Shown here piece by piece: positions 1 through 7,400 of a DNA stretch of 44,855 bases. Within the stretch, counting starts at the first letter, position 1. The number at the start of each line of letters is the position of its first letter. The translations under genes were made by a program, and so were the position numbers. The DNA is from CALJIC01 sp039805565 (GTDB lineage Bacteria; Chloroflexota; Chloroflexia; Chloroflexales; Roseiflexaceae). Below the pieces are notes generated by a model. It saw only the letters and a list, made by a program, of their open reading frames with translations. It made no database searches and was not told the origin of the DNA. The stretch covers positions 1 through 44,855 of the forward strand of contig JBDLTZ010000192.1 of NCBI GenBank assembly GCA_039805565.1, written 5' to 3'.

Positions 1-204
1 GACGGCAACTACAACAACCGCGGCGAGCTCTACCTGCGCCACCGCCACGAGGGGGTGGACCTGAAGATGGACTACGCGCGCGATACGATGCGTAACATCC
101 ATAAGATCTGGACCCGCCCGGTGCACCTGGAGACGATGGTAGAGGATAAGCGCCGCTTGATCTCGTTCGATGGTCGTGACTACAGCGAGCGCAAGATCGA
201 CTAG
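1..204 (+). CDS. spoVR: SpoVR family protein, C-terminal fragment
   Basis: Frame 1 is open from the window edge to TAG at 202-204 and gives the last 67 residues of a protein. The segment contains RGELYLRHRHEGVDL followed by DYARDTMRNIHKIWTRPVHL, which matches the conserved C-terminal region of SpoVR/YcgB proteins, including the basic HRHEG patch. SpoVR was named for a role in Bacillus spore cortex formation, but the family is widespread in non-sporulating bacteria, often beside a PrkA-type kinase and a YeaH-type protein. Those partners would lie upstream and outside the window. Only the 3' end is present, so start, length and operon cannot be judged. The family assignment rests on this C-terminal motif alone. 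Confidence 0.8.
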   Translation, partial: DGNYNNRGELYLRHRHEGVDLKMDYARDTMRNIHKIWTRPVHLETMVEDKRRLISFDGRDYSERKID

Positions 205-305
205 CGCGGCAGGAGACGGCTAAGGAACGCGCGGAGGCGCGGGTCGGTGGCTCGTAGCTTGCACCTCCCCGCTCTCTATGAGCGCTATGACAGAGGAGAA
301 GTGAG

Positions 306-833
306 ATGACCCTCGGCAAGCAGATGGTGGAGACCCTCAGGCGCTTAGCCGCCGAGGGCCCCGAGACGGTGAACACGCTGGCGTGGGGCGAGGGCGACCG
401 TTGCATCGGCGTGGATGTGGATCGCGCACACGCCCGCCTGGACTTCGTGGACCACGACCGCTACAGCGTGGCGCTGCGGGCGCTGGAGGTTGAGCTGGAC
501 GCGCGCTCGGCGCCCGTGGACGCGCGCGCCGAGCTGAGCGCCCGCGCCGCCGAGGTGACGCGCCGGCTGAGCTACCTTGAGGAGCCGCTGGCGGTGTGGG
601 AGCTGGAGGGCGGCGAGCGCACGGCGCAGCTGCGCTCCTCGCCGCCGCAGCGCGAGGGCGAGGAGATCTTCTACTGGGAGGTGGCGCTGCGCGGCGGCGA
701 GCGGCCGGCGGCGAGCATCACCCGGTACCGCTGGACGCCCGGCATGCCTGAGCGCGAGCCGGTGGTGTACCCGGCCACCTTCGCGCTGATCGGGCGCATT
801 GCCGATAGCCTGGGCGTGGCGCTGGCGGAGTAG
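306..833 (+). CDS. Conserved hypothetical protein, 175 aa
   Basis: The ATG at 306 follows AGGAG with about 8 nt spacing, and codon use is strongly G/C at third positions, so this looks like a real gene. The protein is soluble, acidic and rich in Arg and Glu, with no signal peptide, membrane segment or metal motif that I recognise. The N-terminal 15 residues look helical (KQMVETLRRLAAEGPE). They are followed by an alternating pattern suggestive of beta strands (IGVDVDRAHARLDFVDHDRYSVALR), and the C-terminus is again helical. It lies 101 nt after the SpoVR-family gene on the same strand and could be co-transcribed with it. I cannot assign a function. Confidence 0.75.
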   Translation: MTLGKQMVETLRRLAAEGPETVNTLAWGEGDRCIGVDVDRAHARLDFVDHDRYSVALRALEVELDARSAPVDARAELSARAAEVTRRLSYLEEPLAVWELEGGERTAQLRSSPPQREGEEIFYWEVALRGGERPAASITRYRWTPGMPEREPVVYPATFALIGRIADSLGVALAE

Positions 834-845
834 GGCTCTTAGGCC

Positions 846-1080
846 AACGACCGACCGCCGACGACCAACGGCCGACCACCGACGACCAACGGCCGACCAC
901 TGACCGCCGAGGACAGACCAAGGGCCAAGGACCAAGGACCGGGAACCGGGGACTGACCAAGGACCAAGACAGGTGACAGCCGTGGTACACTACGGCGAGT
1001 GAGTGGCGAGCGTGACCACTCACCCCTGGTCCTTGGTCTTTGTTCGTCTTCCGTCCTTGGTCTTTCGTCTTTGGTCTCCT
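846..1080. repeat. Heptamer repeat element with inverted arms upstream of prmC
   Basis: The gap between 833 and 1086 is mostly low-complexity 7-nt repeats. The left arm (about 846-970) is built of A/C-rich units such as CCGACCA, CCAACGG and CCAAGGA, and it includes a 21-nt (3 x 7) unit repeated around 860-900. The right arm (about 1026-1080) carries the complementary kind of unit (TCCTTGG, GGTCTTT, CGTCTTT). The arms are therefore inverted relative to each other around a non-repeated core (971-1025) and could pair as a long imperfect stem. The core holds a promoter-like extended -10. Similar arm-core-arm patterns occur inside prmC and in the xanthine dehydrogenase gene. Confidence 0.8.
983..991 (+). 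promoter_or_regulatory. Extended -10 promoter candidate for prmC
   Basis: TGGTACACT fits an extended -10 (TGn followed by TACACT) and lies about 95 nt before the prmC start. No good -35 is seen at 16-18 nt, as is common for extended -10 promoters. The same TGnTAnAnT pattern precedes several other genes here (8482-8490, 10035-10043, 24572-24580, 39914-39922), which supports the call. It sits in the core between the inverted heptamer arms. Confidence 0.45.
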
Positions 1081-1085
1081 AACCT

Positions 1086-2033
1086 ATGCCCACCACGATC
1101 GCCGCCGCTCTGGCCGAGGCCAGCCATACCCTGCGCGCCACGAGCCCAACGCCGCGCCTGGACGCCGAGCTGCTGCTCGCCCACGCGCTGGGCTGGTCGC
1201 GCGCGCGGGTGCTGGCCGAGGGGCGCGCGTCGCTGCCGCCCGAGCCCTGCGCCGCCTTCGCCGCCCTCGTGGCCCGCCGGGAGGCGCTGGAGCCGGTGGC
1301 CTACCTCGTGGGGCGGCGCGAGTTCTACGGGCTAGACTTCTCTGTGGACCGGCGCGTGCTGGTGCCACGGCCGGAGACCGAGCTGCTGGTGGAGCTGGCG
1401 CTGGGCCTCGCCCGGCGACTGACGGCAGACCACCGACCACCGACCACCGATGGCAGACCGGGGCCAGCTACAACCGCGGACGCCGTGGCGGCGCCCGACG
1501 GCCCTTCGTCCCCGGTTCTTCGCCCTCCGTCTGTGCTCGTGGCAGATATAGGCACAGGCAGCGGCTGCATCGCGGTGGCGGTAGCGGCGAACCTGTCCGG
1601 CGCGCGGGTCTACGCCACCGACGCTTCCCCTGACGCGCTGGAGGTAGCGCGGCTGAACGCCGAGCGCACCGGCGTGCTTGGGCGCGTGGAGCTGCTGCGG
1701 GGCGACCTGCTGGAGCCGCTGCCTGAGCCGGTGGACCTACTGCTGAGCAACCCGCCCTATACACTGCTGGACGAGGTGGACGAGGGGGTCCGGCGACACG
1801 AGCCGCACCTGGCGCTGGACGGCGGGCCGGACGGGCTCGCGCTCTACCGGCGCCTGCTGTCCCAGGCGCCCGCGAAGGTACGGGCCGGCGGCGCTGTGCT
1901 GCTGGAGATCGGCGCGTGGCAGGGCGCGGATGTGGCGACGATGGCGCGGGCGGCCTTCCCAGACGCGGACGTGGCCGTCCACCAGGATCTGGCCGGGCGC
2001 GATAGGGTGGTGGCGGCGCTGCTACGGCTCTGA
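1086..2033 (+). CDS. prmC: PrmC/HemK peptide chain release factor N5-glutamine methyltransferase
   Basis: PrmC methylates the Gln of the GGQ motif in release factors RF1 and RF2 using S-adenosylmethionine, which tunes translation termination. The 315-aa product has the N-terminal helical domain (residues 1-90, ending near VLVPRPETELLVE). It also has the SAM-binding motif VADIGTGSG near residue 150, the acidic motif around ATDASPDAL, and the diagnostic catalytic NPPY tetrapeptide (SNPPY, about residue 220). The family is usually 280-290 aa. The excess is a Pro/Thr/Asp-rich stretch at residues 111-150, encoded by a heptamer repeat and lying between the helical domain and the first Rossmann strand. 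The ATG at 1086 has no convincing ribosome-binding site because the repeat array runs up to it. Confidence 0.93.
   Translation: MPTTIAAALAEASHTLRATSPTPRLDAELLLAHALGWSRARVLAEGRASLPPEPCAAFAALVARREALEPVAYLVGRREFYGLDFSVDRRVLVPRPETELLVELALGLARRLTADHRPPTTDGRPGPATTADAVAAPDGPSSPVLRPPSVLVADIGTGSGCIAVAVAANLSGARVYATDASPDALEVARLNAERTGVLGRVELLRGDLLEPLPEPVDLLLSNPPYTLLDEVDEGVRRHEPHLALDGGPDGLALYRRLLSQAPAKVRAGGAVLLEIGAWQGADVATMARAAFPDADVAVHQDLAGRDRVVAALLRL
1417..1537 (+). repeat. In-frame heptamer repeat insertion in prmC
   Basis: Positions 1417-1458 are six consecutive 7-nt units of the GACTGAC/GGCAGAC/CACCGAC type (42 nt, 14 codons, no stop). A non-repeated stretch (1459-1506) follows, then T/C-rich 7-nt units (1507-1537) resembling the right arm upstream of the gene. 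The result is a Pro/Thr/Asp-rich linker between the N-terminal domain and the SAM-binding domain. This is direct observation; the insertion origin is inferred from the extra length relative to the family. Confidence 0.75.
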
Positions 2034-2058
2034 GGGGCGCTGCCTCAGGCCGGGGGAC

Positions 2059-2073
2059 GGGGGCGCAGCCCCC
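2059..2073. repeat. Dispersed GC hairpin (GGGGGC-GCA-GCCCCC)
   Basis: This is a perfect 6-bp stem with a 3-nt loop, 25 nt downstream of the prmC stop, followed by GAGGAAAACA. The reverse complement of this layout (TTTTC then GGGGGCTGCGCCCCC) recurs at about 11641, 13571 and 20267. It is probably a small dispersed palindromic element. It may stabilise or end the prmC transcript, but no U-tract follows. Confidence 0.5.
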
Positions 2074-2134
2074 GAGGAAAACATCTACCCACATCCGTTC
2101 TGCGGCAGCAGAACACAAGAACACAGAGGACACC

Positions 2135-2944
2135 GTGCAATACAAACTACTCGCGCTGGATCTGGACGGGACGGTGATGGGCCACGACCTCGTGATCCAC
2201 CCGGAGGTGCGCGCGGCGATCGGTGAGGCGCGCGCCGCAGGCGTCCACGTGACCCTGGCCACCGGCCGGATGTACTTCTCCACGATCCCCTACGCGCGCG
2301 AGTTGGGCATCGACACGCCGCTGATCTGCTACCAGGGCGGCATGGTGCGCGACCCGCGCAGCGGCGAGATCCTGCACCACATCACCATGCCGGGGGACGC
2401 GGCCGCCGAGGCGCTAGTGGCCCTGGCCGAGAACGATATCTTCGCACTGACGTACATCGACGAGAGGCTGCACATCCCCGCCATGCGCCCCGAGCTCGAC
2501 GCCTACCTGCACTTTCACCCCGAGGGCGTGGAGGTGGTGGTGGAGCCTGAGCTCGTAGCGCTGGTACGTGAGCGCCCGCCGACGAAGATCCTGATCACGG
2601 CCGAACCGCAGACGGTGGAGAGCGAGCTGGCGCGCATGGCCGCGCTCTTCGGCGACCGGATCAGCGTCGTGCGCTCGCACGCGATCTTCGGCGAGCTGAC
2701 GCCCCCCGGGATCAACAAGGGCGCCGCGCTGGCCATGCTGGCCGACGACCTGGGCGTACGGCGTGAGGAGATCATGGCGATCGGCGACCAGGAGAACGAC
2801 GTGCCGATGCTCTCGTGGGTCGGGCTCGGGGTGGCGATGGGCAACGCGGTCCCCGCGGCAAAGGCCGTTTCGCAGGCCGTGGCCCCGACGGTGGAGGAGG
2901 CCGGCGTGGCCTGGGCCATCCGGCGCTACATCCTCGGTGCGTAG
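2135..2944 (+). CDS. Cof-type HAD-superfamily phosphatase
   Basis: The GTG start at 2135 is supported by AGAGGA 5 nt upstream. The 269-aa product has HAD motif I (ALDLDGTV, residues 7-14, nucleophile Asp), motif II (TLATGRM, about 42-48), a Lys in the PGINKG context (about 191) and motif IV (IGDQENDVPML, about 212). The long cap inserted between motifs II and III and the INKG signature are typical of class IIB (Cof/YkrA/SupH) phosphatases. These dephosphorylate sugar phosphates, flavin nucleotides or other small phosphometabolites. The substrate cannot be read from sequence. It follows prmC by 101 nt, with a GC hairpin in the gap. Confidence 0.9.
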   Translation: MQYKLLALDLDGTVMGHDLVIHPEVRAAIGEARAAGVHVTLATGRMYFSTIPYARELGIDTPLICYQGGMVRDPRSGEILHHITMPGDAAAEALVALAENDIFALTYIDERLHIPAMRPELDAYLHFHPEGVEVVVEPELVALVRERPPTKILITAEPQTVESELARMAALFGDRISVVRSHAIFGELTPPGINKGAALAMLADDLGVRREEIMAIGDQENDVPMLSWVGLGVAMGNAVPAAKAVSQAVAPTVEEAGVAWAIRRYILGA

Positions 2945-2978
2945 CGCTGAGGCGTCCCACCGGCTGTCAAATAAGGTA

Positions 2979-3007
2979 TTGCGCCGCCGGGACGTATCAC
3001 ATATAAT
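2979..3007 (+). promoter_or_regulatory. Orphan sigma-A-type promoter pointing at the rpmB 3' end
   Basis: TTGCGC, a 17-nt spacer and a perfect TATAAT (3002-3007) lie on the + strand in the gap between the HAD gene and the convergent rpmB gene. The same TTGCGC -35 with a 17-nt spacer forms the rpmB promoter. No + strand gene follows before rpmB antisense. Predicted transcription from about 3014 would run through a GGCGCGCC-type palindrome and the hairpin at 3054-3079, so a short untranslated RNA is possible. Confidence 0.4.
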
Positions 3008-3053
3008 GACGGGCGCGCCAGGGCGCCAGAAATATGCGCTTATGAACGACAGA

Positions 3054-3079
3054 GGCCAGAGTCCTCACGGACCCTGGCC
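3054..3079. terminator. Hairpin in the gap after rpmB
   Basis: GGCCAGAGTCC (3054-3064) and GGACCCTGGCC (3069-3079) form an 11-bp stem with a single G/U-type mismatch and a 4-nt loop. It lies 24 nt beyond the rpmB stop on the minus strand and could end rpmB transcripts, or those of the opposing orphan promoter. There is no U-tract on either side. Confidence 0.5.
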
Positions 3080-3102
3080 CTCGTGTCAGAGCGGCGGCGG
3101 AG

Positions 3103-3312
3103 TTAGCGGGACTTGTACATCGTCCGCAGGCAGCTCGTGCAGACCTTCATCTGCACCTGCAGGCCGTCGCCGATCGTCACCTTCGTCTTCTGAATGTTGG
3201 CCTTAAAGGTGCGGTTGGTCTTGGGGGCGCGGCGGAACCAGCCGCCGGAAGCCTGGTGCCGAATGTTTCGGCCGAACGTCACACCCTTGCTGCAGATCTC
3301 ACACTTTGCCAT
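3103..3312 (-). CDS. rpmB: 50S ribosomal protein L28 (zinc-ribbon type)
   Basis: This 69-aa protein starts MAKCEICSKG and ends LRTMYKSR, a typical small L28. It has two Cys pairs, CEIC at residues 4-7 and CTSC near residue 60, marking the zinc-binding (C+) form. The start at 3312 is chosen over an 18-residue in-frame extension because GAGGAGG lies just upstream and family members begin at this MAKC. L28 is a late-assembling large-subunit protein. It is transcribed divergently from the Asp23-family gene, an arrangement often seen in bacteria with the asp23-dak-degV-recG cluster. Confidence 0.96.
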   Translation of the reverse strand: MAKCEICSKGVTFGRNIRHQASGGWFRRAPKTNRTFKANIQKTKVTIGDGLQVQMKVCTSCLRTMYKSR

Positions 3313-3326
3313 AATACCTGGGCCTC

Positions 3327-3341
3327 CTCGGCGCCGCCGAG
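3327..3341 (-). promoter_or_regulatory. rpmB leader hairpin overlapping the Shine-Dalgarno
   Basis: On the minus strand CTCGGC, a 3-nt loop and GCCGAG form a 6-bp stem whose downstream arm overlaps the first bases of GAGGAGG (3323-3329). It could limit access to the ribosome-binding site. A regulatory role is inference. Confidence 0.3.
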
Positions 3342-3375
3342 ACGCGTAAAGATAATCGGAACACACTGGTTAGGC

Positions 3376-3404
3376 ACTATACCATATCCTGTTACCGAGC
3401 GCAA
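3376..3404 (-). promoter_or_regulatory. rpmB promoter
   Basis: On the minus strand TTGCGC (3404-3399), a 17-nt spacer and TATAGT (3381-3376) make a good sigma-A promoter. The predicted start near 3369 gives a leader of about 57 nt before the rpmB ATG. Confidence 0.6.
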
Positions 3405-3428
3405 CAACTCAGGCGAGCGATACTGCAT

Positions 3429-3797
3429 ATGAGCAACGTCGAACACACCACCAGCGAGCTGCCCGCAGGGCGCATCGAGGTCATGCCTCGAGCGATCGCC
3501 ACCATCGCCGCGCGGGCAGCCCGCACGCTGAGTGGCGTGGCCGGACTCGTGCCCCCCACCGCCCGTGATGGCACAGCCCAGGTGCTGCCCGCGCACGCCG
3601 CCCACCGTGGCGTAGAGGTCCACCTCCGCGGCGATGAGCTCACCGTCGAGCTGTATCTTATCGTGGCGTATGGGGCGCCGGTCGCCGACGTCGCGCGGAG
3701 CACACAGGAGCGCGTGCGCGAGGCGCTCGAGCACGCGCTCGGGAGCCCAGTCGCCCGCGTCCACGTACGTGTGCAAGGCCTAGGCGACCCAGCGTAA
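3429..3797 (+). CDS. Asp23/Gls24 family envelope stress protein
   Basis: The 122-aa product matches the Asp23/Gls24 (YloU-like) family. It has an N-terminal strand-helix unit (GRIEVMPRAIATIAARAARTLSGVAGL), a central beta region (VEVHLRGDELTVELYLIVAYG) and a C-terminal amphipathic helix followed by VARVHVRVQGL. Family members are small cytoplasmic proteins linked to cell-envelope stress and commonly lie next to the fatty-acid kinase gene fakA (dak2). Here the next gene, 53 nt on, is degV directly, so the usual fakA between them is missing. Divergent from rpmB. Confidence 0.85.
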   Translation: MSNVEHTTSELPAGRIEVMPRAIATIAARAARTLSGVAGLVPPTARDGTAQVLPAHAAHRGVEVHLRGDELTVELYLIVAYGAPVADVARSTQERVREALEHALGSPVARVHVRVQGLGDPA

Positions 3798-3850
3798 GCA
3801 CGACGCCCCTGTACAACCCACTATCGTAACAGCATAACCACAGAGGTACA

Positions 3851-4705
3851 ATGGCTATGGCAAGCATCAAGATTGTTACTGACAGCTCATGTGATATCCC
3901 GCTCAGCACCGCCCACGAGCTCGGGATCGAAGTCATACCGATGCACCTGCAGGTCGGCGAGCAGACCTACCGGGCGGGACTAGACATGACGAATGACCAG
4001 TTCTACCAGGCGATGCAGGAGAGCAAGGCCAAGGTGTCCTCGCACACCCCTCCGACCACGGCGTTCGAGCAGGTCTACCGCCGGCTGGCGATGGAGCACG
4101 AGTACATCTTCTCAGTGCACCTCTCGGGCCGGCTCGGCGCGAACTACCGCACCGCACAGCAGGCCCGCAGCCGGCTCCCGGCCTCGGCTACACGCCTGGA
4201 GATCGTGGACAGCAAGCTGGCCTCGATGGCGCTCGGCACCGTGGTGCTGCATGCCGCCCGCGCGGTGCGCGACGGGTCCGGCCCGGCCGAGACAGCCAAG
4301 CTGATCAACATGCTGATCCAGAGCTCGCACCTGGTATTCTTCGTGGACACGATCGAGTACCTCGAGCAGAGCGGCCGGCTCTCGCTGGCCACGGCGGTGC
4401 TCGGATCGATGCAGCGCATCAAGCCGCTGATGCTCCTGGACGAGGGTGAGATCGTGCCGTACGAGCGCACTCGCACGCGCGCCAAGGCGATCGAGGGGCT
4501 CTACACCTTCGTCGAGGACTTCCCGCGAGTCCACGAGGTCACTGCTATGTACGCCACCACTCCCGAGGACGTAGACAAGCTGCTGGAGAAGGTTGACCCG
4601 ATCTTCCCGCGCAACCGGGTGCAGATGGCGCAGTTCGGCCCCAGCTTCGGCGCTCACCTCGGCCCGGGCGCGATGGGCGTGGCGGTGTTCGAGGGAATAG
4701 ACTAG
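3851..4705 (+). CDS. DegV family fatty-acid-binding protein (FakB-like)
   Basis: The 284-aa product has the DegV hallmarks: KIVTDSSCDIP at the N-terminus, SSHTPPT (about residue 64), LSGRLGANYRTA (about 92), YLEQSGRLS (about 180) and a C-terminal GAHLGPGAMGV. DegV/FakB proteins bind a fatty acid and present it to the kinase FakA for phosphorylation, feeding exogenous or recycled acyl chains into phospholipids. FakA is not encoded beside it here. The ATG at 3851 follows AGAGG with about 5 nt spacing; a second ATG 6 nt on is also possible. It is followed by recG after a gap with a short heptamer repeat. Confidence 0.9.
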   Translation: MAMASIKIVTDSSCDIPLSTAHELGIEVIPMHLQVGEQTYRAGLDMTNDQFYQAMQESKAKVSSHTPPTTAFEQVYRRLAMEHEYIFSVHLSGRLGANYRTAQQARSRLPASATRLEIVDSKLASMALGTVVLHAARAVRDGSGPAETAKLINMLIQSSHLVFFVDTIEYLEQSGRLSLATAVLGSMQRIKPLMLLDEGEIVPYERTRTRAKAIEGLYTFVEDFPRVHEVTAMYATTPEDVDKLLEKVDPIFPRNRVQMAQFGPSFGAHLGPGAMGVAVFEGID

Positions 4706-4713
4706 CGAGCAGT

Positions 4714-4727
4714 GAGTCGTGAGTCCT
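4714..4727 (+). repeat. Short heptamer repeat between degV and recG
   Basis: Two 7-nt units (GAGTCGT, GAGTCCT), with partial units on both sides, start 9 nt after the degV stop. The unit is the complement of the ACGACTC repeats found elsewhere in the window. The remaining recG leader (to 4814) shows no clear ribosome-binding site. Confidence 0.5.
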
Positions 4728-4814
4728 CAGCGGCGAGGGCTCGGCGCCTCCTCTGGCAGCGCCGAGCACGAGGCTCTGCTCATCAACTCTTTCTGACGAC
4801 CACCCACCACCACT

Positions 4815-7358
4815 ATGGACGGCAAAGACCAGATCATACAGCTTGGCAAGGTGCTGCGCCAGGAGCTGGACAGCGGCTGCGAAGACAGCGCGGCCGAGGG
4901 CGGCCTCGAGCGCTTCCTCACCTCGTGGCGCCTGGAGGCCAACGGGGCGCTGTCGCACGAGCCGGTGCGCCAGGCCCTCGAGCTGCTCGCCGGCTATAGC
5001 GTCTTCGACCACCCCACGCGCCGCGCCCGGCTCGGTATTGCGATCGAGGGGCTGCGGAACCTCTTCCGCCCGGCCGCCGTCGCTGCTCCCAACCAAGGTT
5101 CAGCAGTCGGGGCGCGCGGCTCAGGCACGACATCTGCACCCGCGCAAGACTCACGGCCCAAGGCTCACGACTCAAAGCCCGCCAAGCCCCTCTCCCTCGG
5201 CTCCCCGCTCTCAGAGGTGCACGGCATCGGCAAGGCCAACGCCACCGCCTTCAGCCGCCTCGGGGTGAAGACGGTGGAGGACCTGCTCTACCACTTCCCG
5301 CACCGCTACGACGACTACAGCTCACACAAGACAGTGGCCGAGCTGAAGTTCGGCGAGGTCGAGACCGTGGTGGCCACCGTGAGCGACGTCCGCACCTTCG
5401 GTATGAAGAATGGCCGCGGCGGGGTGGAGGTGCTGCTGAGCGACCACACCGGCGATCTGAAGGCGGTGTTCTTCAACCAGCCGTGGCTCGCCAAGCAGCT
5501 CCAGCCCGGCACGCGGGTGGTGGCGAGCGGCAAGGTAACCGCCGACAGCCGCACTGGCATGCGCTCGATGGCCGCGCCGGAGTGGCAGCCCTATACCGAG
5601 GACGGCCTGGTGCACGCCGGGCGGCTGGTGCCGGTGCACCCGCTGACGAAGGGGCTGATCGAGCGCGGCACCCGCACGATCATCAAGCAGGTGGTGGACC
5701 GGGCCGCGCCGCTGGCGGTAGACCATCTGCCCGCGGCCGTGTGCGATCGCGCTGGGCTGATGCCGCTGGCGCAGGCCCTGGCGCAGATCCACTTCCCGGA
5801 CAACAAAGAGTTGCTGGAGCGCGCGCGCCGCCGCCTCGGCTTCGACGAGTTCCTCTTCATCCAGCTGGGCGTGCTGGAGCGCAAGGTGCTGTGGCAGTCC
5901 GAGCGCGGCTACCCGATCGCCTTCAACGAGGAGGTCCACGAGGCGTTCCTCGCCCGGCTGCCGTTCCACCTGACCGGCGCGCAGGTGCGGGCGCTCGAGG
6001 AGATCTTCCACGACATGGCCCGGCCAGTGCCGATGGCGCGCCTGCTCCAGGGAGACGTGGGCAGCGGCAAGACGGCAGTGGCCGCGGCGACGGCGCTCCA
6101 GGCGGTGGCCGCCGGCTACCAGGCGGCGATCATGGCCCCCACCGAGATCCTGGCAGAGCAGCACTACCGCGGCCTCACCGGGCTGCTGGGCAAGGTGCGC
6201 GTGCCGCGGCCGGAGAGCCCCGCCGACGCCGAGCCCCCCGAGCGCCAGGCCGAGCTCGACGAGATCAAGCGGCTGCTCGGCATGTCGTTCGAGGAGGACA
6301 TGGAGGGCCAGGGTGTGCGCGTGGCGCTGCTCACCGGCAGCCTCGGCGCGCGCGAGCGGCGCAAGGTGCTGGAGGGGATTGCGCGCGGCGACGTGGACCT
6401 GATCGTCGGCACGCACGCGCTGATCACCGAGAGCGTGCAGTACGCCCGGCTCGGCGCGGTGATCGTAGACGAGCAGCACCGCTTCGGCGTCGAGCAGCGC
6501 CAGCGCCTCAAGGACAAGGGCTTCAACCCGCACATGCTGGTGATGACCGCCACCCCCATCCCGCGCACCCTCACGCTGACGATCTACGGCGACCTGGACA
6601 CCTCGGTGCTGGACGAGCTGCCCCCCGGCCGGCAGGAGATCAAGACGCGCTGGATCACCTCGCCCGAGCGCGACAAGGCCTACAAGCACCTGCGGCGCGA
6701 GATCAGCCGCGGGCGCCAGGCCTTCGTGATCTGCCCGCTGGTGGAGGAGAGCGAAAAAATCGACCTGCCCTCGGCCGAGGAGATGTACCAGAAGCTCTCG
6801 AGCGAGGTCTTCCCCGACCTGCGGGTGTCGCTCATCCACGGCAAGATGCTGCCGCGCGAGAAGGACGCCATCATGGTGGCCTTCCGAAACCACGAGTATG
6901 ACATCCTGGTGGCGACAGCGGTGATCGAGGTGGGCATCGACGTGCCGAACGCCACGACGATCCTGATCGAGGGGGCCGAGCGCTTCGGCCTGGCGCAGCT
7001 GCACCAGTTCCGCGGCCGGGTGGGGCGCGGCATCCACCAGAGCTTCTGCATCCTGATCTCGGACAAGGAGAACGAGCAGACGAAGCAGCGGCTCGAGGCG
7101 ATGGAGGAGACGCGCGACGGCTTCCGGCTGGCCGAGATCGACCTGCAGCTGCGCGGGCCCGGCGAGTTCTTCGGCACGCGGCAGAGCGGCACGCCCGACC
7201 TGAAGATCGCACAGCTGGCCGATACGCGCCTGCTGCACGCCGCCAACCACGAGGCGCAGAAGATCCTGCTCGACGACCCGAAGCTGGCGAAGGAGGAGCA
7301 CCGCCTCCTGCGCGCCAAGGTGGACGCCTTCTGGGTCGACGCTATGCAGGCGGGGTAG
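4815..7358 (+). CDS. recG: ATP-dependent DNA helicase RecG
   Basis: RecG reverses stalled replication forks and branch-migrates recombination intermediates. The 847-aa product contains the wedge/OB region, starting at VHGIGKANATAFSRLGVKT and VEDLLYHFPHRYDDY. It also has Walker A (GDVGSGKTAVA), motif II as DEQHRFGVEQR, motif III (TATPIPRTL) and the C-terminal motifs (ATAVIEVGIDVPNAT, QFRGRVGRG). The family is usually 670-700 aa. The extra length comes from about 115 N-terminal residues of unrecognised helical sequence, seen also in some other Chloroflexota as I recall, plus an Asp/Ser/Pro/Lys-rich linker at residues 105-125 encoded by heptamer repeats. A 40-residue insertion follows the helicase motif Ia region (EPPERQAELDEIKR). 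The start has no clear ribosome-binding site and could lie a little further in. Confidence 0.95.
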   Translation: MDGKDQIIQLGKVLRQELDSGCEDSAAEGGLERFLTSWRLEANGALSHEPVRQALELLAGYSVFDHPTRRARLGIAIEGLRNLFRPAAVAAPNQGSAVGARGSGTTSAPAQDSRPKAHDSKPAKPLSLGSPLSEVHGIGKANATAFSRLGVKTVEDLLYHFPHRYDDYSSHKTVAELKFGEVETVVATVSDVRTFGMKNGRGGVEVLLSDHTGDLKAVFFNQPWLAKQLQPGTRVVASGKVTADSRTGMRSMAAPEWQPYTEDGLVHAGRLVPVHPLTKGLIERGTRTIIKQVVDRAAPLAVDHLPAAVCDRAGLMPLAQALAQIHFPDNKELLERARRRLGFDEFLFIQLGVLERKVLWQSERGYPIAFNEEVHEAFLARLPFHLTGAQVRALEEIFHDMARPVPMARLLQGDVGSGKTAVAAATALQAVAAGYQAAIMAPTEILAEQHYRGLTGLLGKVRVPRPESPADAEPPERQAELDEIKRLLGMSFEEDMEGQGVRVALLTGSLGARERRKVLEGIARGDVDLIVGTHALITESVQYARLGAVIVDEQHRFGVEQRQRLKDKGFNPHMLVMTATPIPRTLTLTIYGDLDTSVLDELPPGRQEIKTRWITSPERDKAYKHLRREISRGRQAFVICPLVEESEKIDLPSAEEMYQKLSSEVFPDLRVSLIHGKMLPREKDAIMVAFRNHEYDILVATAVIEVGIDVPNATTILIEGAERFGLAQLHQFRGRVGRGIHQSFCILISDKENEQTKQRLEAMEETRDGFRLAEIDLQLRGPGEFFGTRQSGTPDLKIAQLADTRLLHAANHEAQKILLDDPKLAKEEHRLLRAKVDAFWVDAMQAG
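5148..5175 (+). repeat. In-frame heptamer repeat in recG
   Basis: Four 7-nt units (GACTCAC, GGCCCAA, GGCTCAC, GACTCAA), with degenerate units on both flanks, encode a DSRPKAHDSKP-like linker. The linker lies between the N-terminal extension and the wedge domain of RecG. The A/C-rich strand is the sense strand, as in the other coding arrays. Confidence 0.65.
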
Positions 7359-7400
7359 GGGTGTACAGCGCGTGAGCTTCGATGACACGCTCCTCTGCCT

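Noticed and set aside
5322..7388. A 688-codon reverse frame opposite recG
   Set aside because: RecG motifs are complete on the other strand; the reverse product is low-complexity and family-less.
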